Shown here one piece after another: positions 53,564-64,000 of a DNA stretch of 64,000 bases (position 1 is the first letter of the stretch; every line of letters begins with the position of its first letter). The position numbers and the translations under genes are program-made. The DNA lies in NCBI GenBank assembly GCA_027475525.1, contig JAMWFC010000088.1, positions 1,147,534 through 1,211,533 on the forward strand, in the 5' to 3' direction. The stretch is from Macrolepiota albuminosa (taxonomy: Eukaryota; Basidiomycota; Agaricomycetes; Agaricales; Agaricaceae). Below the pieces are notes generated by a model. The model ran no database searches, was not told the origin of the DNA, and saw only the letters and a list, made by a program, of their open reading frames with translations.

Positions 53564-53717
53564 CCCTGTCGGCCCTGTTTGTTATGGTTCGCATGAAACG
53601 TTTACTGTTCTCCATGTTCGCGTTGGCGGTACGCCACATCCCCTGTCGGCCCTGTTTGTTATGGTTCGCATGAAACGTTTACTGTTCTCCATGTTCGCGT
53701 TGGCGGTACGCCACATC
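53564..53717. repeat. 77-bp exact tandem duplication 6
   Basis: Copies 53564-53640 and 53641-53717; only 19 bp after duplication 5. Confidence 0.9.
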
Positions 53718-54094
53718 TAAACTGCGTGCCTGCAGTTATCAACTTGCAGTATACCTTCCAGAACGTTGCGACCGGTATCTAGAGACTGTGCGATACCTAT
53801 CAAGGTTCGTTCACGCATGGATGTGGTGCGTGTGTTATAAAGTACATCCGACTCGCTGTATTGTGTTCTCGGACGATGGGCAAATGGCAGCTTACTCTTA
53901 AATGACGTGAGACTTGAGGAAGCTGTGAGCAGATACTTCCCATGGGCAGAAGGTCTGAATCAACACACGCTAGCCTGACTGGCCCATGCATCACTCGGAG
54001 AAGCATCCGAATACTTACCCGACGCCATGGCCAGTAGTGAGCACGATGTTCTCCTTTCATGACGTAACTGACGTCATCACCCCAAAACATATTT

Positions 54095-54248
54095 TTAGTG
54101 CGGTTTCCCGCGATAGTTTTGTCTGGATAGTTGCGCGGCACGTTCGTACTTACAGACTTATCGTGGGTAAGTTAGTGCGGTTTCCCGCGATAGTTTTGTC
54201 TGGATAGTTGCGCGGCACGTTCGTACTTACAGACTTATCGTGGGTAAG
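54095..54248. repeat. 77-bp exact tandem duplication 7
   Basis: Copies from about 54095 and 54172, period 77; intergenic. Confidence 0.9.
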
Positions 54249-54391
54249 ATAGCTTAAAAGGCCTCCTGGAAGTGTCCTGAGTACATTTGTGACCTCGTCT
54301 TCTTCGAAAGACCGTGAGATATACAGCGTATGGCCTTACCGTCACTCGTCTATATATGTCTGTTTCTGAAAGAAAGCTCACGAGAGGTCCC

Positions 54392-54545
54392 GTATCATAA
54401 GTATGCCGGTGGGCGGATCAATTCGCATTTTACGGGCCATGACGGCCCGGGACAAAGACCATGTACTTGTATCATAAGTATGCCGGTGGGCGGATCAATT
54501 CGCATTTTACGGGCCATGACGGCCCGGGACAAAGACCATGTACTT
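54392..54545. repeat. 77-bp exact tandem duplication 8
   Basis: Copies 54392-54468 and 54469-54545; intergenic. Confidence 0.9.
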
Positions 54546-54856
54546 CATCTTACAGTGGAAACATCTCCCGATATCCAACCGAGAAGTGAGAATCCGCGTA
54601 GTCCGGAGAATCTTAGACAAAGGAAAACGTCTGTGTCCAGAAATTCTTGATGCAGTGTCTGCCATCAGCTTCAGTTTTACAACTTCTATTTTCCAGGTCC
54701 CCACCCCCCACAGATCCGAGTCCAGCGAACTTGAATCGCGAAGAATGATCCGGGTATTGGATGCCGACGAAACTTAAAAAACAGGCCTTTTTTGGTCAGA
54801 AACATAATATGACAATGAGATTATGGGCGCAATTTGATCTAGGTCGAACCGGCAAT

Positions 54857-57800
54857 CTACGTGAACATACGACGTGTCACTTCCTCCCAGATCGCGGCCG
54901 GATTGTTGACGCTAAATGAGATTAGTGCAGTCAGACGAGAGAGGAAGCGTGGGAGCGAATTTTCAAATTCTTACAGGCTACCGGAAAGAGGCAAATTGAG
55001 GGTTGCGGGATGGTCCTGCCATTCTGAAGAGAAGAATTAGTATTATTGTGCTGCCAGACCACGCAGCGAAATATCCACCTTCAGGTTGAGTAGGGTCATC
55101 GATTCCGAAGCCTAATCTCCATGTAATACCTTGCACACCATTGACTAAACTGTGGCAAGGAGTCAATATGACGATTGTAGACTCATTCTCCACGAGCCGA
55201 AGAACGGATTCGGAATTCGCCGACGCTTAGCGCTCGCGCGTGGGAGGACGATTGTAGACTCATTCTCCACGAGCCGAAGAACGGATTCGGAATTCGCCGA
55301 CGCTTAGCGCTCGCGCGTGGGAGGACACCCGCAAACACAGAAAAAAACGAACTTACAGGTCAGGTGGGGCAAGAGAATTGTTTTTGAGGTGCGTTGTCTA
55401 GGGTTATGAACCATGGGACGTTAGAAAGTGTGGGTAAAACGCTTGGTTTGAATACCTTGATCTCAGAGTCAATCGTTGAGAAATCGGTCGACTGACCCCC
55501 GACAGTACCGCAATATTGCTGCGTGGTATCAGCCTGACCACCAATGACAACAGTCCTGACACCCTCTTCTTTGGACATGGTAACCTATGCCCAAAGTCCG
55601 ACCATGAGCTTACCAATTCTTTGACAACAGTCCTGACACCCTCTTCTTTGGACATGGTAACCTATGCCCAAAGTCCGACCATGAGCTTACCAATTCTTGT
55701 GTTATGTTCCAAAACTCACGCTGAACAGGAACAAGAGCTTGCACATCTGGTGGGTGCAGTGAGTAATTGTTTCTAAATACAGCAAGACCTTGCGTACCTG
55801 CCATTTGATACAATGACCACCTTCGAAGGGTCGAAGAGGGCAATTTCCGGAGCGTCCTCAGGGAACCCAGCCGGCTGACACTCTTGGCCCAGTCTACACC
55901 AAATTCAGAGCGTCACATATGATGTCCGATATACTTTGCATACCTTTGGCTAAATGCGTCTTGATGTCCGTTAATAATTTTTTCTACTGGGGGCTGGAGC
56001 CAGTCATCATTGGCAGCGAATGGAAGGTTGCTCGCGTTGACCCACTGCACTGGGTTGTAGAGCAAATCAATGTCCGGATCCGAGATGTTACCGTTCGCAA
56101 TCTGCTTCACGATGAGTTGCGCAAGAGGTCCGGCCCGAGTTTCAGTATCCAACCCCGCTTGTGGAACTGTCGTTGATTTTGGGCCAATGATCTTTTTGAT
56201 AGAATGGTAAGAAGCGGGATGAATCGCGGTACGACGGTGCGAAACTTACAATCCGATGCAGCCACTAATGTCCAATGGAGTAATTAGTCAATCTTGGGCG
56301 TGTCCACATCGTCATAGTTTGAAGAAAGCTTACGTGAGCCACTAATGTCCAATGGAGTAATTAGTCAATCTTGGGCGTGTCCACATCGTCATAGTTTGAA
56401 GAAAGCTTACGTGTGCCGCACAAATGAAGCCGCCACCATTGTTCGTCTATAAACGCGGCTAAGCTCAGGCCTTGTAATTTAGAGAAAAACCACTCGAGAC
56501 GCACCACATCGACGATCAGCTGCGTCGCATTCCTAGACCTCAAAGAAACTAATCCTGCCAGCAAACTATTCAAGAAAGCCGAGTAATTTGAGTCTGAGAA
56601 ACTTCCAAGGGCAAGTACACCAGTTTTTCTATCATCCAAGAGGTAGAACTGGGCCACGGAGCGACTTCCGTTGACAGTTGGCAATGATGGAACGAGAGTT
56701 GGAGGTAGAACGACATCACTCATTGGAGTGTCATCTAAAATTACGTTTAGACGGTGCTTCCGTGCAACGGTGGCAGGGATGGCTGGCTGCTGCTGGAATT
56801 TTGTAATAGGGCGCTCCACGGATTTAGACGGTGCTTCCGTGCAACGGTGGCAGGGATGGCTGGCTGCTGCTGGAATTTTGTAATAGGGCGCTCCACGGAT
56901 TCAGCAGTGGAACCGACTGAGGAGGATGCATAATAATCGATTCCGTTGTCCCAGTAACAGCAGCACAATTGTTGCAAGATAAGTGGATGTGTTCGTGAAA
57001 GCTCTGATCGCGCCAATCCTTGAACGGTAGGGAAGCTGACAATTACCTCAGAACTAGTTGATGGCATGGAAATACAAACGAAATCTCACGACGACGGTCT
57101 CGGAATCGGTATTATTGACCCGTTGAATGGTTAAAACAACCTCGTCGTCCAGTGGTAGTGCTTGTTGCGCGAAATTACCCAGATTATACGTCCAGCCGGC
57201 CGAGGTTACCGCGTAACTCGAGAAAAACCTCCATTTCCTATCAGACCCCGGATAATAAACGAGAATGGGATAACATACCCGTTTTGGCGGGTTGCTAAGG
57301 CCTGGTAACCTCCAGCAATTGCTGCATTTGCATTGACAGCGTCAAAGGGAGGGAGATTATTGATCATCAGAACCTTGGCGCCTGACAGCTGCAAATTGCT
57401 GCATTTGCATTGACAGCGTCAAAGGGAGGGAGATTATTGATCATCAGAACCTTGGCGCCTGACAGCTGCAAATAAAGTTTTGATTTAATTATCAAAAAAG
57501 GTTGATACATCACACATACAGATTCGAGTTGTCCACTCAGTGACCCCAAAGAATCTTGCCAGAACTGATTTCATCTGCAAATTCTACTGAAGCAACGGCG
57601 AACGCTTCAGGAGCAATATGGACATTTTGAGTACCATCCGGTTCCGTCAAAAGAACCAATGGTATGGGGAGATAGTTTATGAATGCCGCTGGAGGCCATA
57701 GTTAGATTAAAGGAGGGGCTAGAGATACTCATATACACACAATCCTATGAACAAAGTCAGTTTAGCATGTTGGGACCCATAAAATACTCATGCTAACATA

Positions 57801-58250
57801 GCAACGATTGATCCACGAACAATGGCCGTCATTGAGACGTTTCAATGCTCGAGAGAGTGCGATGTGAAGGTCGTAGTCTGAATCATAATCTGTATTTCTA
57901 TATTCCTTGAGGTCTGCAAGAATATCTTCATGAACATCTGAAGCAAATGGTTCTGGCGCCTGAATCTGATAGTTCACAGAAGTGTGAAAGGCTAGTGTCT
58001 TTTCTAGAACATCAATAATCTGACAAAACAAAATCAGCAAACATTTGCCATTCCAAGGAACCATTCATCATACATTTGTTTTGACCACAGGGTCAACCGG
58101 AATTGACGAATAGCAAGCGCGGACATCCTCTGGTGCAACCCATTTCTTGCCAGCAATTATAGCGCATGGGTCAGCAGCCCTCTCCAGCAGAGTCGCTGCA
58201 ACAGTACTCAAACCAGCAAAAGCTGCCAAAATTCTGGACTTAGGAAGCAT
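54857..58250 (-). CDS. Secreted peptidase S41-family protein, disrupted by five 77-bp duplications
   Basis: A multi-exon gene from the ATG at 58250 to TAG at 54857. The N-terminus (MLPKSRILAAFAGLSTVAAT) is a signal peptide. Conserved stretches in order include LNDGHCSW, KVLMINNLPPFDAVNANA, SVAQFYLLDDRKTGVLALGSF, LIVDVV..NGGGFI, VVIVSNGRCASSCSLF (region of the catalytic Ser in S41 peptidases) and GITWRLGFGIDDPTQPE near the end. The final exon reads VNNPAAIWEEVTRRMFT. This pattern matches the fungal S41 (C-terminal-processing/tricorn type) secreted proteins; substrate unknown. Five 77-bp tandem copies lie inside the gene and repeat exon or intron pieces. Skipping one copy of each restores continuity, for example VTMSKEEGVRTVVIGGQ. 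The broken frames are therefore probably not real. Confidence 0.8.
55171..55324. repeat. 77-bp exact tandem duplication 9
   Basis: Copies 55171-55247 and 55248-55324, inside the S41 gene near its 3' end. Confidence 0.9.
55545..55698. repeat. 77-bp exact tandem duplication 10
   Basis: Copies 55545-55621 and 55622-55698. Each contains an intron end plus the start of the MSKEEGVRTVV exon of the S41 gene, so the exon start appears twice. Confidence 0.92.
56261..56414. repeat. 77-bp exact tandem duplication 11
   Basis: Copies 56261-56337 and 56338-56414 in the S41 gene. Confidence 0.9.
56746..56899. repeat. 77-bp exact tandem duplication 12
   Basis: Copies 56746-56822 and 56823-56899. Both encode the segment RPITKFQQQPAIPATVARKH of the S41 protein, so this peptide appears twice in shifted frames. 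Confidence 0.92.
57317..57470. repeat. 77-bp exact tandem duplication 13
   Basis: Copies 57317-57393 and 57394-57470. Both encode LSGAKVLMINNLPPFDAVNA of the S41 protein. Confidence 0.92.
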
Positions 58251-58723
58251 GTCAGGCGCAAAAGGGAAGGAAGACCGGCAGACACGAGGAGTTCAACAGT
58301 TCGTAGCATCCTCTTATTATCTTCTAGAGCGACCGCGTGCTACATTCATCGCACAACGTATTGCCATATCGTCGATACGGATGAAGCGGGTCATTCACGA
58401 GGACCACATGATGGCTCAAGCAATTGACATGTGCACTTCCATGGGAAGTTATCGGCAAGGTTCAAGCGATGGATAAGCCGCCACTTGATTCAACAATAGC
58501 ACGCATTGAATTGAGAGTTGCCGCATTCAAAACTGGACTTGAGCTGGAATTCTTGGCTCGATGTGCAGGAAAGATTCATCACGGAAGTTGGGAGCATAAT
58601 TTCTTGATCGGAATGAATTTGCAATGGTGGCGGTGTTAACTTGCAACCAAGTCTTCTCCCATAACCATTACCCGTGATTTGCTTCGCGGGATTCTGCGTC
58701 GTAATTGTGTATCATTTGACGCG
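58251..58723. promoter_or_regulatory. Divergent intergenic region between the S41 and Dus genes
   Basis: 473 bp separate the S41 ATG (minus) and the Dus ATG at 58724 (plus). It must hold both promoters. No clear TATA box was seen. Confidence 0.4.
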
Positions 58724-60028
58724 ATGGTGTTGCCTGAGCAGCTCAAGCTTATAGCGGCACCAATGGTCAATCAATCAGACTTGCCGTTCAGGACGCTGGT
58801 CAGGAGACATGGATGCACCCTTGCGTACACCCAGATGCTCATGCCTGATAAAATTTTGAACGATGTGGAGTATTTTCAACATCGTTTACGTGACCTTACC
58901 ATGGACTCGGAGCTTGGTCGTCCGGTTGTCGTCCAATTATGTGGGAACGACGTACAAACAATCGTTCAAGCTGGCAAAAAATTACAAGGGTATTGCGATG
59001 GTATTGGTCCGTCCACCTCATTACTGTACATGTAACAATGGCTGATCGTACAGTGAAAGTGCCCTAGATTTAAACCTTGGATGTCCTTTGGAAGCTGCTC
59101 GTGAAGCTCACTACGGCGCTTATATGGCCAATCAAAAGGACTGGCCATTAGTACAAGACATCGGTAAAAACTATCTGCTTAAGGTTCATCGGACATGTTC
59201 ATTTCACGTTTTCCTCAATTAGTGTCTGCAATGTCACATTCGTTCATCATTCCAACTTCTGTAAAGATCCGATTAGCTCAACCCGTCGAAAAAACTGTAG
59301 ATTTCGCGCAACGCTTGGAAGCAAGTGGCGCCGCTTGGGTGACACTTCATGCGCGTACTGTGTCTGCTCGTCGGCGCCGTCAAGGTGCTGCAGACCTTGA
59401 TCAAGTGAAGAAGTTAAAAAAAAGTCTGCGTGTTCCTGTAATTAGCAACGGCAATGTGCGCGAATGGTCTAATGTTCCACAAAACCTTGAGTATACCGGT
59501 TCAGATGGCGTTATGGTGGGTGAGACATTATTAGGGAATCCATGGTCCGTCCAAGACCGTCCTTTCAGTCGTTCCATTATTTCTAATCTGATTCTCGCTT
59601 CCTTTCCTCTTTAATAGCCTCTTCGCGAACGAAGTTCCAGATCCAGTTGATATTGCATTGGAGTATCTTAATATATGTCGTCAGTTCTCTGGTACCGCAT
59701 CGGTTCCAGCCATGCAGACACACATCAGACATTTCATCGAATCTCAATGGTATGTGAAGATATTCCCAGGCCTTCACTACCGGTCCTCATTCCGAACTCG
59801 TGTAGCGGACGATGCCCGTGGTTCCAGAAATTCCGGACCGCACTGGGTAGGACGAAGTCGCTGGAAGAAATAGAGGCACTTGTGAGAGTCAAGGTTGAGC
59901 GGTGGCGTGATAACCCTCCGCGCGGACTGGACGTTGACATTCATGGCGATGACAACGGAGCCGACTTTCTTACTATTACCAGTGAAGACCTTGATGAGTC
60001 TATTGACTTGGGTCTAATTCTCAGATAG
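58724..60028 (+). CDS. tRNA-dihydrouridine synthase, Dus1-like
   Basis: Flavoenzyme that reduces specific uridines in the tRNA D-loop to dihydrouridine with FMN and NAD(P)H. Five exons give 351 residues: 58724-59006, 59068-59163, 59223-59544, 59618-59749 and 59806-60028. Motifs: LIAAPMVNQSDLPFRTLVRR at the TIM-barrel start, DLNLGCP with the family's catalytic Cys100, YGAYM, SVKIRL, LHARTVSARRR..GAADLD and VISNGNV (FMN phosphate region), then MQTHIRHFIE and GRCPWFQKFRTALG. These match Dus1 (positions 16/17 in yeast) better than Dus2-4. The start was chosen at ATG 58724 because the conserved barrel begins within ten residues. The protein is somewhat shorter than yeast Dus1. Exon sums are in frame and no 77-bp duplication interrupts the gene. 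Confidence 0.92.
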
Positions 60029-62318
60029 AGCGCCTGTTCCTACATATAATGTAGAGCTGGACAGTTGACATTGAGGTACGAACTTTCTACGTCACGGTGC
60101 ACATCCTGATGCTTGGACCAACCTGTCGGATCCACTTTGTACCCACCTTCCTTCTGCGTGGTCCTGGAATGGAATGACGTTTGGAAACTAGAAGTTTTAG
60201 AGGTCATCTGGACAGTTCTACCTCGCGGTTGCCGTACTATAAACCAGCTATAGGGCAATCTACATCCTTATATCTGGTCGCCGGACCGATATTGCGTTGT
60301 GGAGTCTAGAATATGGTGGGAAGATTTTTTGGGAACGCGTTGTGCCATGCTCGATTCGAGATCAGCTGCAGGTAATCGCCCCAATTCTGTAGCTTTTTTC
60401 CCCGTCCGTGGAGAAGAATCGAATAAAGCCTCCTTTTCCCCTTTCGCACTGGGATTTTGGGACGTCTCTGGGATACATTCTGATATCAAATCAATACTCA
60501 GCTACCGTTGAACGGGATTGATGTTATAGAAGCCGGACTCGCACAAAGTCCCTCCCTTTCGTGCCAGTGTATGCTGCTCATAACTGGCAGGTTCCGGCAT
60601 CACACAGCTCCAAAACACGCAGACACAGAACACTACGAGGCAAAATATAGATCACGATATTCGCGCATAATTGCTAATCCATTTGGTATCGGATATCGTA
60701 GTCCCACTTCTAAGCCTTGAATGTATGTACCTTGCCGGCGGTTAATTTTGGATTCATCATCATCTGCCAGGGCAAAAGGTAAGTAATAACGGGAGCAGTA
60801 CGTTCTGCGGTTGCAGCAGATGAGAAGGTCAAGGGTATCTAAGGCGGACTTCGAGGCGTATACGCACAAAGTATATTGAATTCAAGGATATCCCGTACAA
60901 TCAAGTCGTAAAAGGAACAGCAAAGGACCGGTAAAAAGAAGCTCAGAGTCAACCTGAGGCAGGACGTAACAAGGACCTGGTTACACCGTATGACCGTTTC
61001 GATTACTGACCAGGCTTCTATGGCCTTGTAAGCCAAGAATTGCCGGCTCCTATAGTAAGTGCAAGGCGGTGAATATTCTCTAACGAGGGCGGCGGAACCG
61101 GAGCCATTAAAAAATCCTATCTCAGGGAGTTTTCAGTGCTTTACCAATCGGTCCTGAAATTTCGTTTCCTATACGCACAGAGATGTTCGGGAAAGCGCAA
61201 TCTTGAATAGGATAAATTGGCGTGGTCTTCTGCGGAAGTAGAAGTAGTAGGTGTGTTTTAGAGCAAAGTATGTCGTTTATCAAAACAATAGATTCCAAAG
61301 ATCATGTACCCGGAGTGGCATCAATGATACATATAGCAAACGCAAAGTCTTTTTTGTCAACTTATATTTACAAGCACTACTATTACAACTATTGTGTGTC
61401 TTCGTTGCCTGATTTGGGCTGCTTGAGGGGTACGCTATTCGCGCTTAACAACCTCCTTGTAGAGACTCAGCCAATCTGCCTCCCCATCAATGGTGGGTAG
61501 ATTTGATGGTTTTAGTGAATGGAACAATCAATAATTCTTTTTGTACCATATTTTTTTACCTGAGAAAAGTGCTACTTATTCCTTCAATTGCATAGTCCTA
61601 TGTCTCTCCCCTTACTCCCTTACCCCAAATATCGCTCATGCCCACTAAATGAGTGATATACAGACCTTTTCTTTTTCGAGGACGTACACAGTCCTAAAGT
61701 ATCTTGGGTTCTATTCTAGCAATGCCATTCTGATTTTACACAACTCAGATTCAATTGAGTCGTCAAGAACGCCGAGGAAGCCATTTCAACTAAGGGCGAA
61801 TATTACTTTTCCCAAATCGAAGGGTTTTCGCTCCATTATTTCCGATTCTTTATATAATGTTGGTGCCTGAATCAGACCACGAAGCTTTCGGACTCACCTT
61901 CCCGGAATTCAGTTGAAAACAGACCAGGAGTGATACCTGTCAAAAGATTGACCGAAGTGAGGTCTCATAATGATGTTACATTACAACTCGGATCACATAT
62001 AGTATGTGCCATAACATGGATGGTATTATTGAATGAAGGGTGAAGACGTATCGTTCATGAAGATATCGTCTTGAATATCTAGGCGAAGTAGTCTGGTATA
62101 CTGGTTTAATCATTACAAGGGGAAACTGGCAGATAATGAACGACTGTCGGGATAGAATTGTGAATGGTGGTTTTCTACAAGTGGATCTTGAGTTCGGCAA
62201 GATCAGGGAAGACATACTTTCCCGAAGTGATTACATCGCCAACATGTCCATACGTTTGAGTACCCCATTCTGTCCTCTCTAAGATATGAGAGGAGAAAAA
62301 AGAAGGTCGCAGAATTCG
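60029..62318. other. Convergent intergenic region, no gene seen
   Basis: About 2.3 kb between the 3' ends of the Dus gene (plus) and the F-box-type gene (minus). Only short unsupported frames are present. A minus-strand string near 61490-61440 (DWLSLYKEVVKRE before a stop) looks protein-like, but I could not build upstream exons for it. Confidence 0.4.
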
Positions 62319-64000
62319 TCAACCGCCGGCTACACATCCTAAGTAAGAAATTCGTACCTTGTGTAACAAAACCCTACAATCATCCATCATCACATCCGTC
62401 ACCCTAAAAGTCTCCTTACTCAACACTTCCACATATGGCAGCCGACTAACAACATCATGGATAAAGATACCCTTGACATCCGTCGTCGTTGGGTGTGTCA
62501 CCACGCGCGGCCCACGCCATTTGTCCTTTGCTTGTCCCTTGCCATTTCTACCTTGAAGACGCTCTACTTCCTCAATTTGCAAACACTCTCTGATGGAGTA
62601 CGGATTGTAGTCACGCAAGCGTAGGAATCGAAGTGGAACGGATAGTTCCGACTCGTTATCGGCGTCGCTGGAATCAGCAAAATGACTATTTCCTTCGTGT
62701 TGCCCTTCACAAGTTACCGCGGAAGTATAACTCCCCTCTTCCTCCTCCGCGTCCCCATCCCTGCGGCTGAGCGAGGTCGATAAACAATCCACCTTGACAC
62801 TATCAATTGTCCGCAACCCATAGACCGAATGCTGCCAATCAGTATTGCCGTGATCTTCAAACCATCGCGTGCTTTGCGGGCCCCAGACGTGCCATGGGAT
62901 GATTACGGGCCCCCGTATGGTCTGTGCAACCTTGGGAAGCTTTGGCCGTCGTAGAACTGGGCGTGAGTGCGCACGGCGGGCCGAAACACTTGAGGTCGTC
63001 GGACCGGGAGAGGCATACGAGGAGGAGGCGGCTGTGGCGGAGGAAGAAGAGGTTGCAGCATTTGAAGGAGGACGTGCGAGAGAGGATAGGGGCTGGTGTG
63101 ATGGAATTGGGATGCTGGGGCTCGTGTAAGCGCAATTGCAATTGCGAGTTCTTCGTCTCCTGCCTTTTATCGCTGCCGCTTTCCACTCATCGGGTGGCTG
63201 GAGTAGGATTTGTGGATTGAAACAGAAATTGAAACGTCGTTCAGCGTACGCTGCAGGGTCAAAGACACATAGGGAGCACATGTATATACGTTCTTCGGGT
63301 TTGGGCGAGTAAAGCTGTTGTTTGCTTCGCTCTCCACCGGAGTAAGATCGGGGCGTGAATGTTGATACGGAATGGGTGCTTATTGATATGTACAAATACA
63401 TATACCCATCCGAAAGTTGAGGGAACACGTAGTTGTACTGGCTGACGGGTAGGGACGAATCCGTAATCGGGCTATGGAAGGTGTAAGTCTCGAGACTGCC
63501 TGTCGTGCGCGCAATAAGGAACGCATCATTTGAAAGGAGCGCGAAGTCCTCGATCCCTGATTTGCTTTTCAACTTGCACTTGAATGTCATTGAGTTATGT
63601 TGGTATGTGTAAAGGAAATCATTAGACAAACCGATACTTGTGGGTTGTTGACCCAGTCCCAGATCTCTAGATGGGAGCTGAGGTCGCTGGAAGCTTCTTT
63701 GACAAGTAGAGCAATCAGATCCCCCAATATCTGGATTCTCACGGAGGCCGGATGATTGAGTACGGCAGAATATGTTTGGGATCCTGATGAACAGAGTAAC
63801 TTGGGCATTAGGGCTTTAGGATACGTCTCGTTGGTCGCAATCGACCGCAGGTGTATTTCATAGTTAAACGTAGAGCTAAAGCATGCGTTTGTTTAGATCT
63901 ATCAGTATTGGAGAACGTATGGGCCGTACTTGACTGGGGCGAGAGTGACAAGCGCAAGGAGGTCCTGGGCCGGGTCCATGGTGAAGTCAATGATGGTGAC
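62319..64000 (-). CDS. C-terminal part of a basidiomycete F-box-type protein, runs off the right edge
   Basis: Three exons are visible: 64000-63930, 63875-63638 and 63578-62319; the 5' end lies beyond the window. The visible part begins VTIIDFTMDPAQDLLALV. It then gives a beta-rich region with LEIWDWVNNPQ, followed by GIEDFALLSNDAFLIARTTG and YTFHSP. A low-complexity Ser/Ala insert of about 50 residues follows. Next come IPWHVWGPQSTRWFEDH, VYGLRTID and LRLRDYNPYSI, and the protein ends KVRISYLGCVAGG. This arrangement resembles the C-terminal half of the F-box proteins that are expanded in agaricomycetes, where the F-box is N-terminal. The F-box itself is not in the window, so the assignment rests on family resemblance. 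Such proteins select substrates for SCF ubiquitin ligases. Confidence 0.7.

Larger units (their letters stand above)
53025..54856. other. Gene-free region packed with artefactual duplications
   Basis: About 1.8 kb between the polyol dehydrogenase and the S41 gene. It contains four 77-bp duplications. Open frames here (for example 53314-53673) are extended by the duplicates and are not supported. Confidence 0.5.

Noticed and set aside
53314..53673. 119-residue open frame downstream of the polyol dehydrogenase
   Set aside because: Duplications 5 and 6 repeat part of its peptide and extend it; without the duplicates it has no protein-like character.
44674..57470. The 77-bp doublets as short tandem repeats, target duplications or a new repeat-associated system
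   Set aside because: The units are unrelated in sequence and share only their exact length. They fall without regard to genes, and removing one copy repairs frames. An assembly overlap explains this better.

Overview
The window reads as genomic DNA of a filamentous basidiomycete, most likely an agaricomycete. Genes carry many introns of about 45-60 bp with GT..AG ends and CTAAC-like branch points. The gene families and the large Ty3/gypsy elements with chromodomains fit this group. I see no bacterial signatures, no CRISPR array and no convincing tRNA or rRNA gene.

Left part (1 to about 26.8 kb) is a transposon island. A proline/glutamine-rich coding start leaves the left edge (1-343, minus). 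Three Ty3/gypsy retrotransposons follow, all on the minus strand. Element 1 (650-8127) has nine in-frame TGA codons plus broken protease and reverse transcriptase active sites. Element 2 (8361-16409) is one giant gag-pol frame with only two TGA codons. Element 3 (17049-23419) is complete in structure, with two 361-bp LTRs, a TATGT target duplication and a polypurine tract. It carries a nested 211-bp insertion with its own 6-bp duplication. A 3.3-kb AT-rich stretch without recognisable genes closes the island.

Right part (26.8-64 kb) is genic. In order: a secreted GMC (aryl-alcohol-oxidase-like) oxidoreductase, a secreted saposin-domain acid sphingomyelinase-like phosphodiesterase, a Ser/Ala/Pro/Glu-rich repeat protein, an ABCC/MRP-type transporter, an NAD-type malic enzyme, a KduD-like short-chain dehydrogenase divergent from a zinc polyol dehydrogenase, an S41-family secreted peptidase-like protein, a Dus1-type tRNA-dihydrouridine synthase, and the C-terminal part of an F-box-type protein leaving the right edge. 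For the GMC, sphingomyelinase, malic enzyme, SDR, ADH and Dus genes I worked out full exon chains by eye; each sums to a whole number of codons (620, 568, 526, 266, 375 and 351 residues).

The strongest unexpected signal concerns the sequence itself. Thirteen unrelated places carry an exact direct tandem duplication, always with a period of exactly 77 bp. This is best explained by k=77 contig overlaps that were left unmerged, not by biology. Removing one copy restores the reading frame of element 1 and repairs the S41 gene, which holds five of them. A second genuine signal is that every premature stop found in elements 1 and 2, and both lost catalytic residues in element 1, fit C-to-T change at CpG. 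That points to decay driven by cytosine methylation. I did not find a clearly new biological system here.
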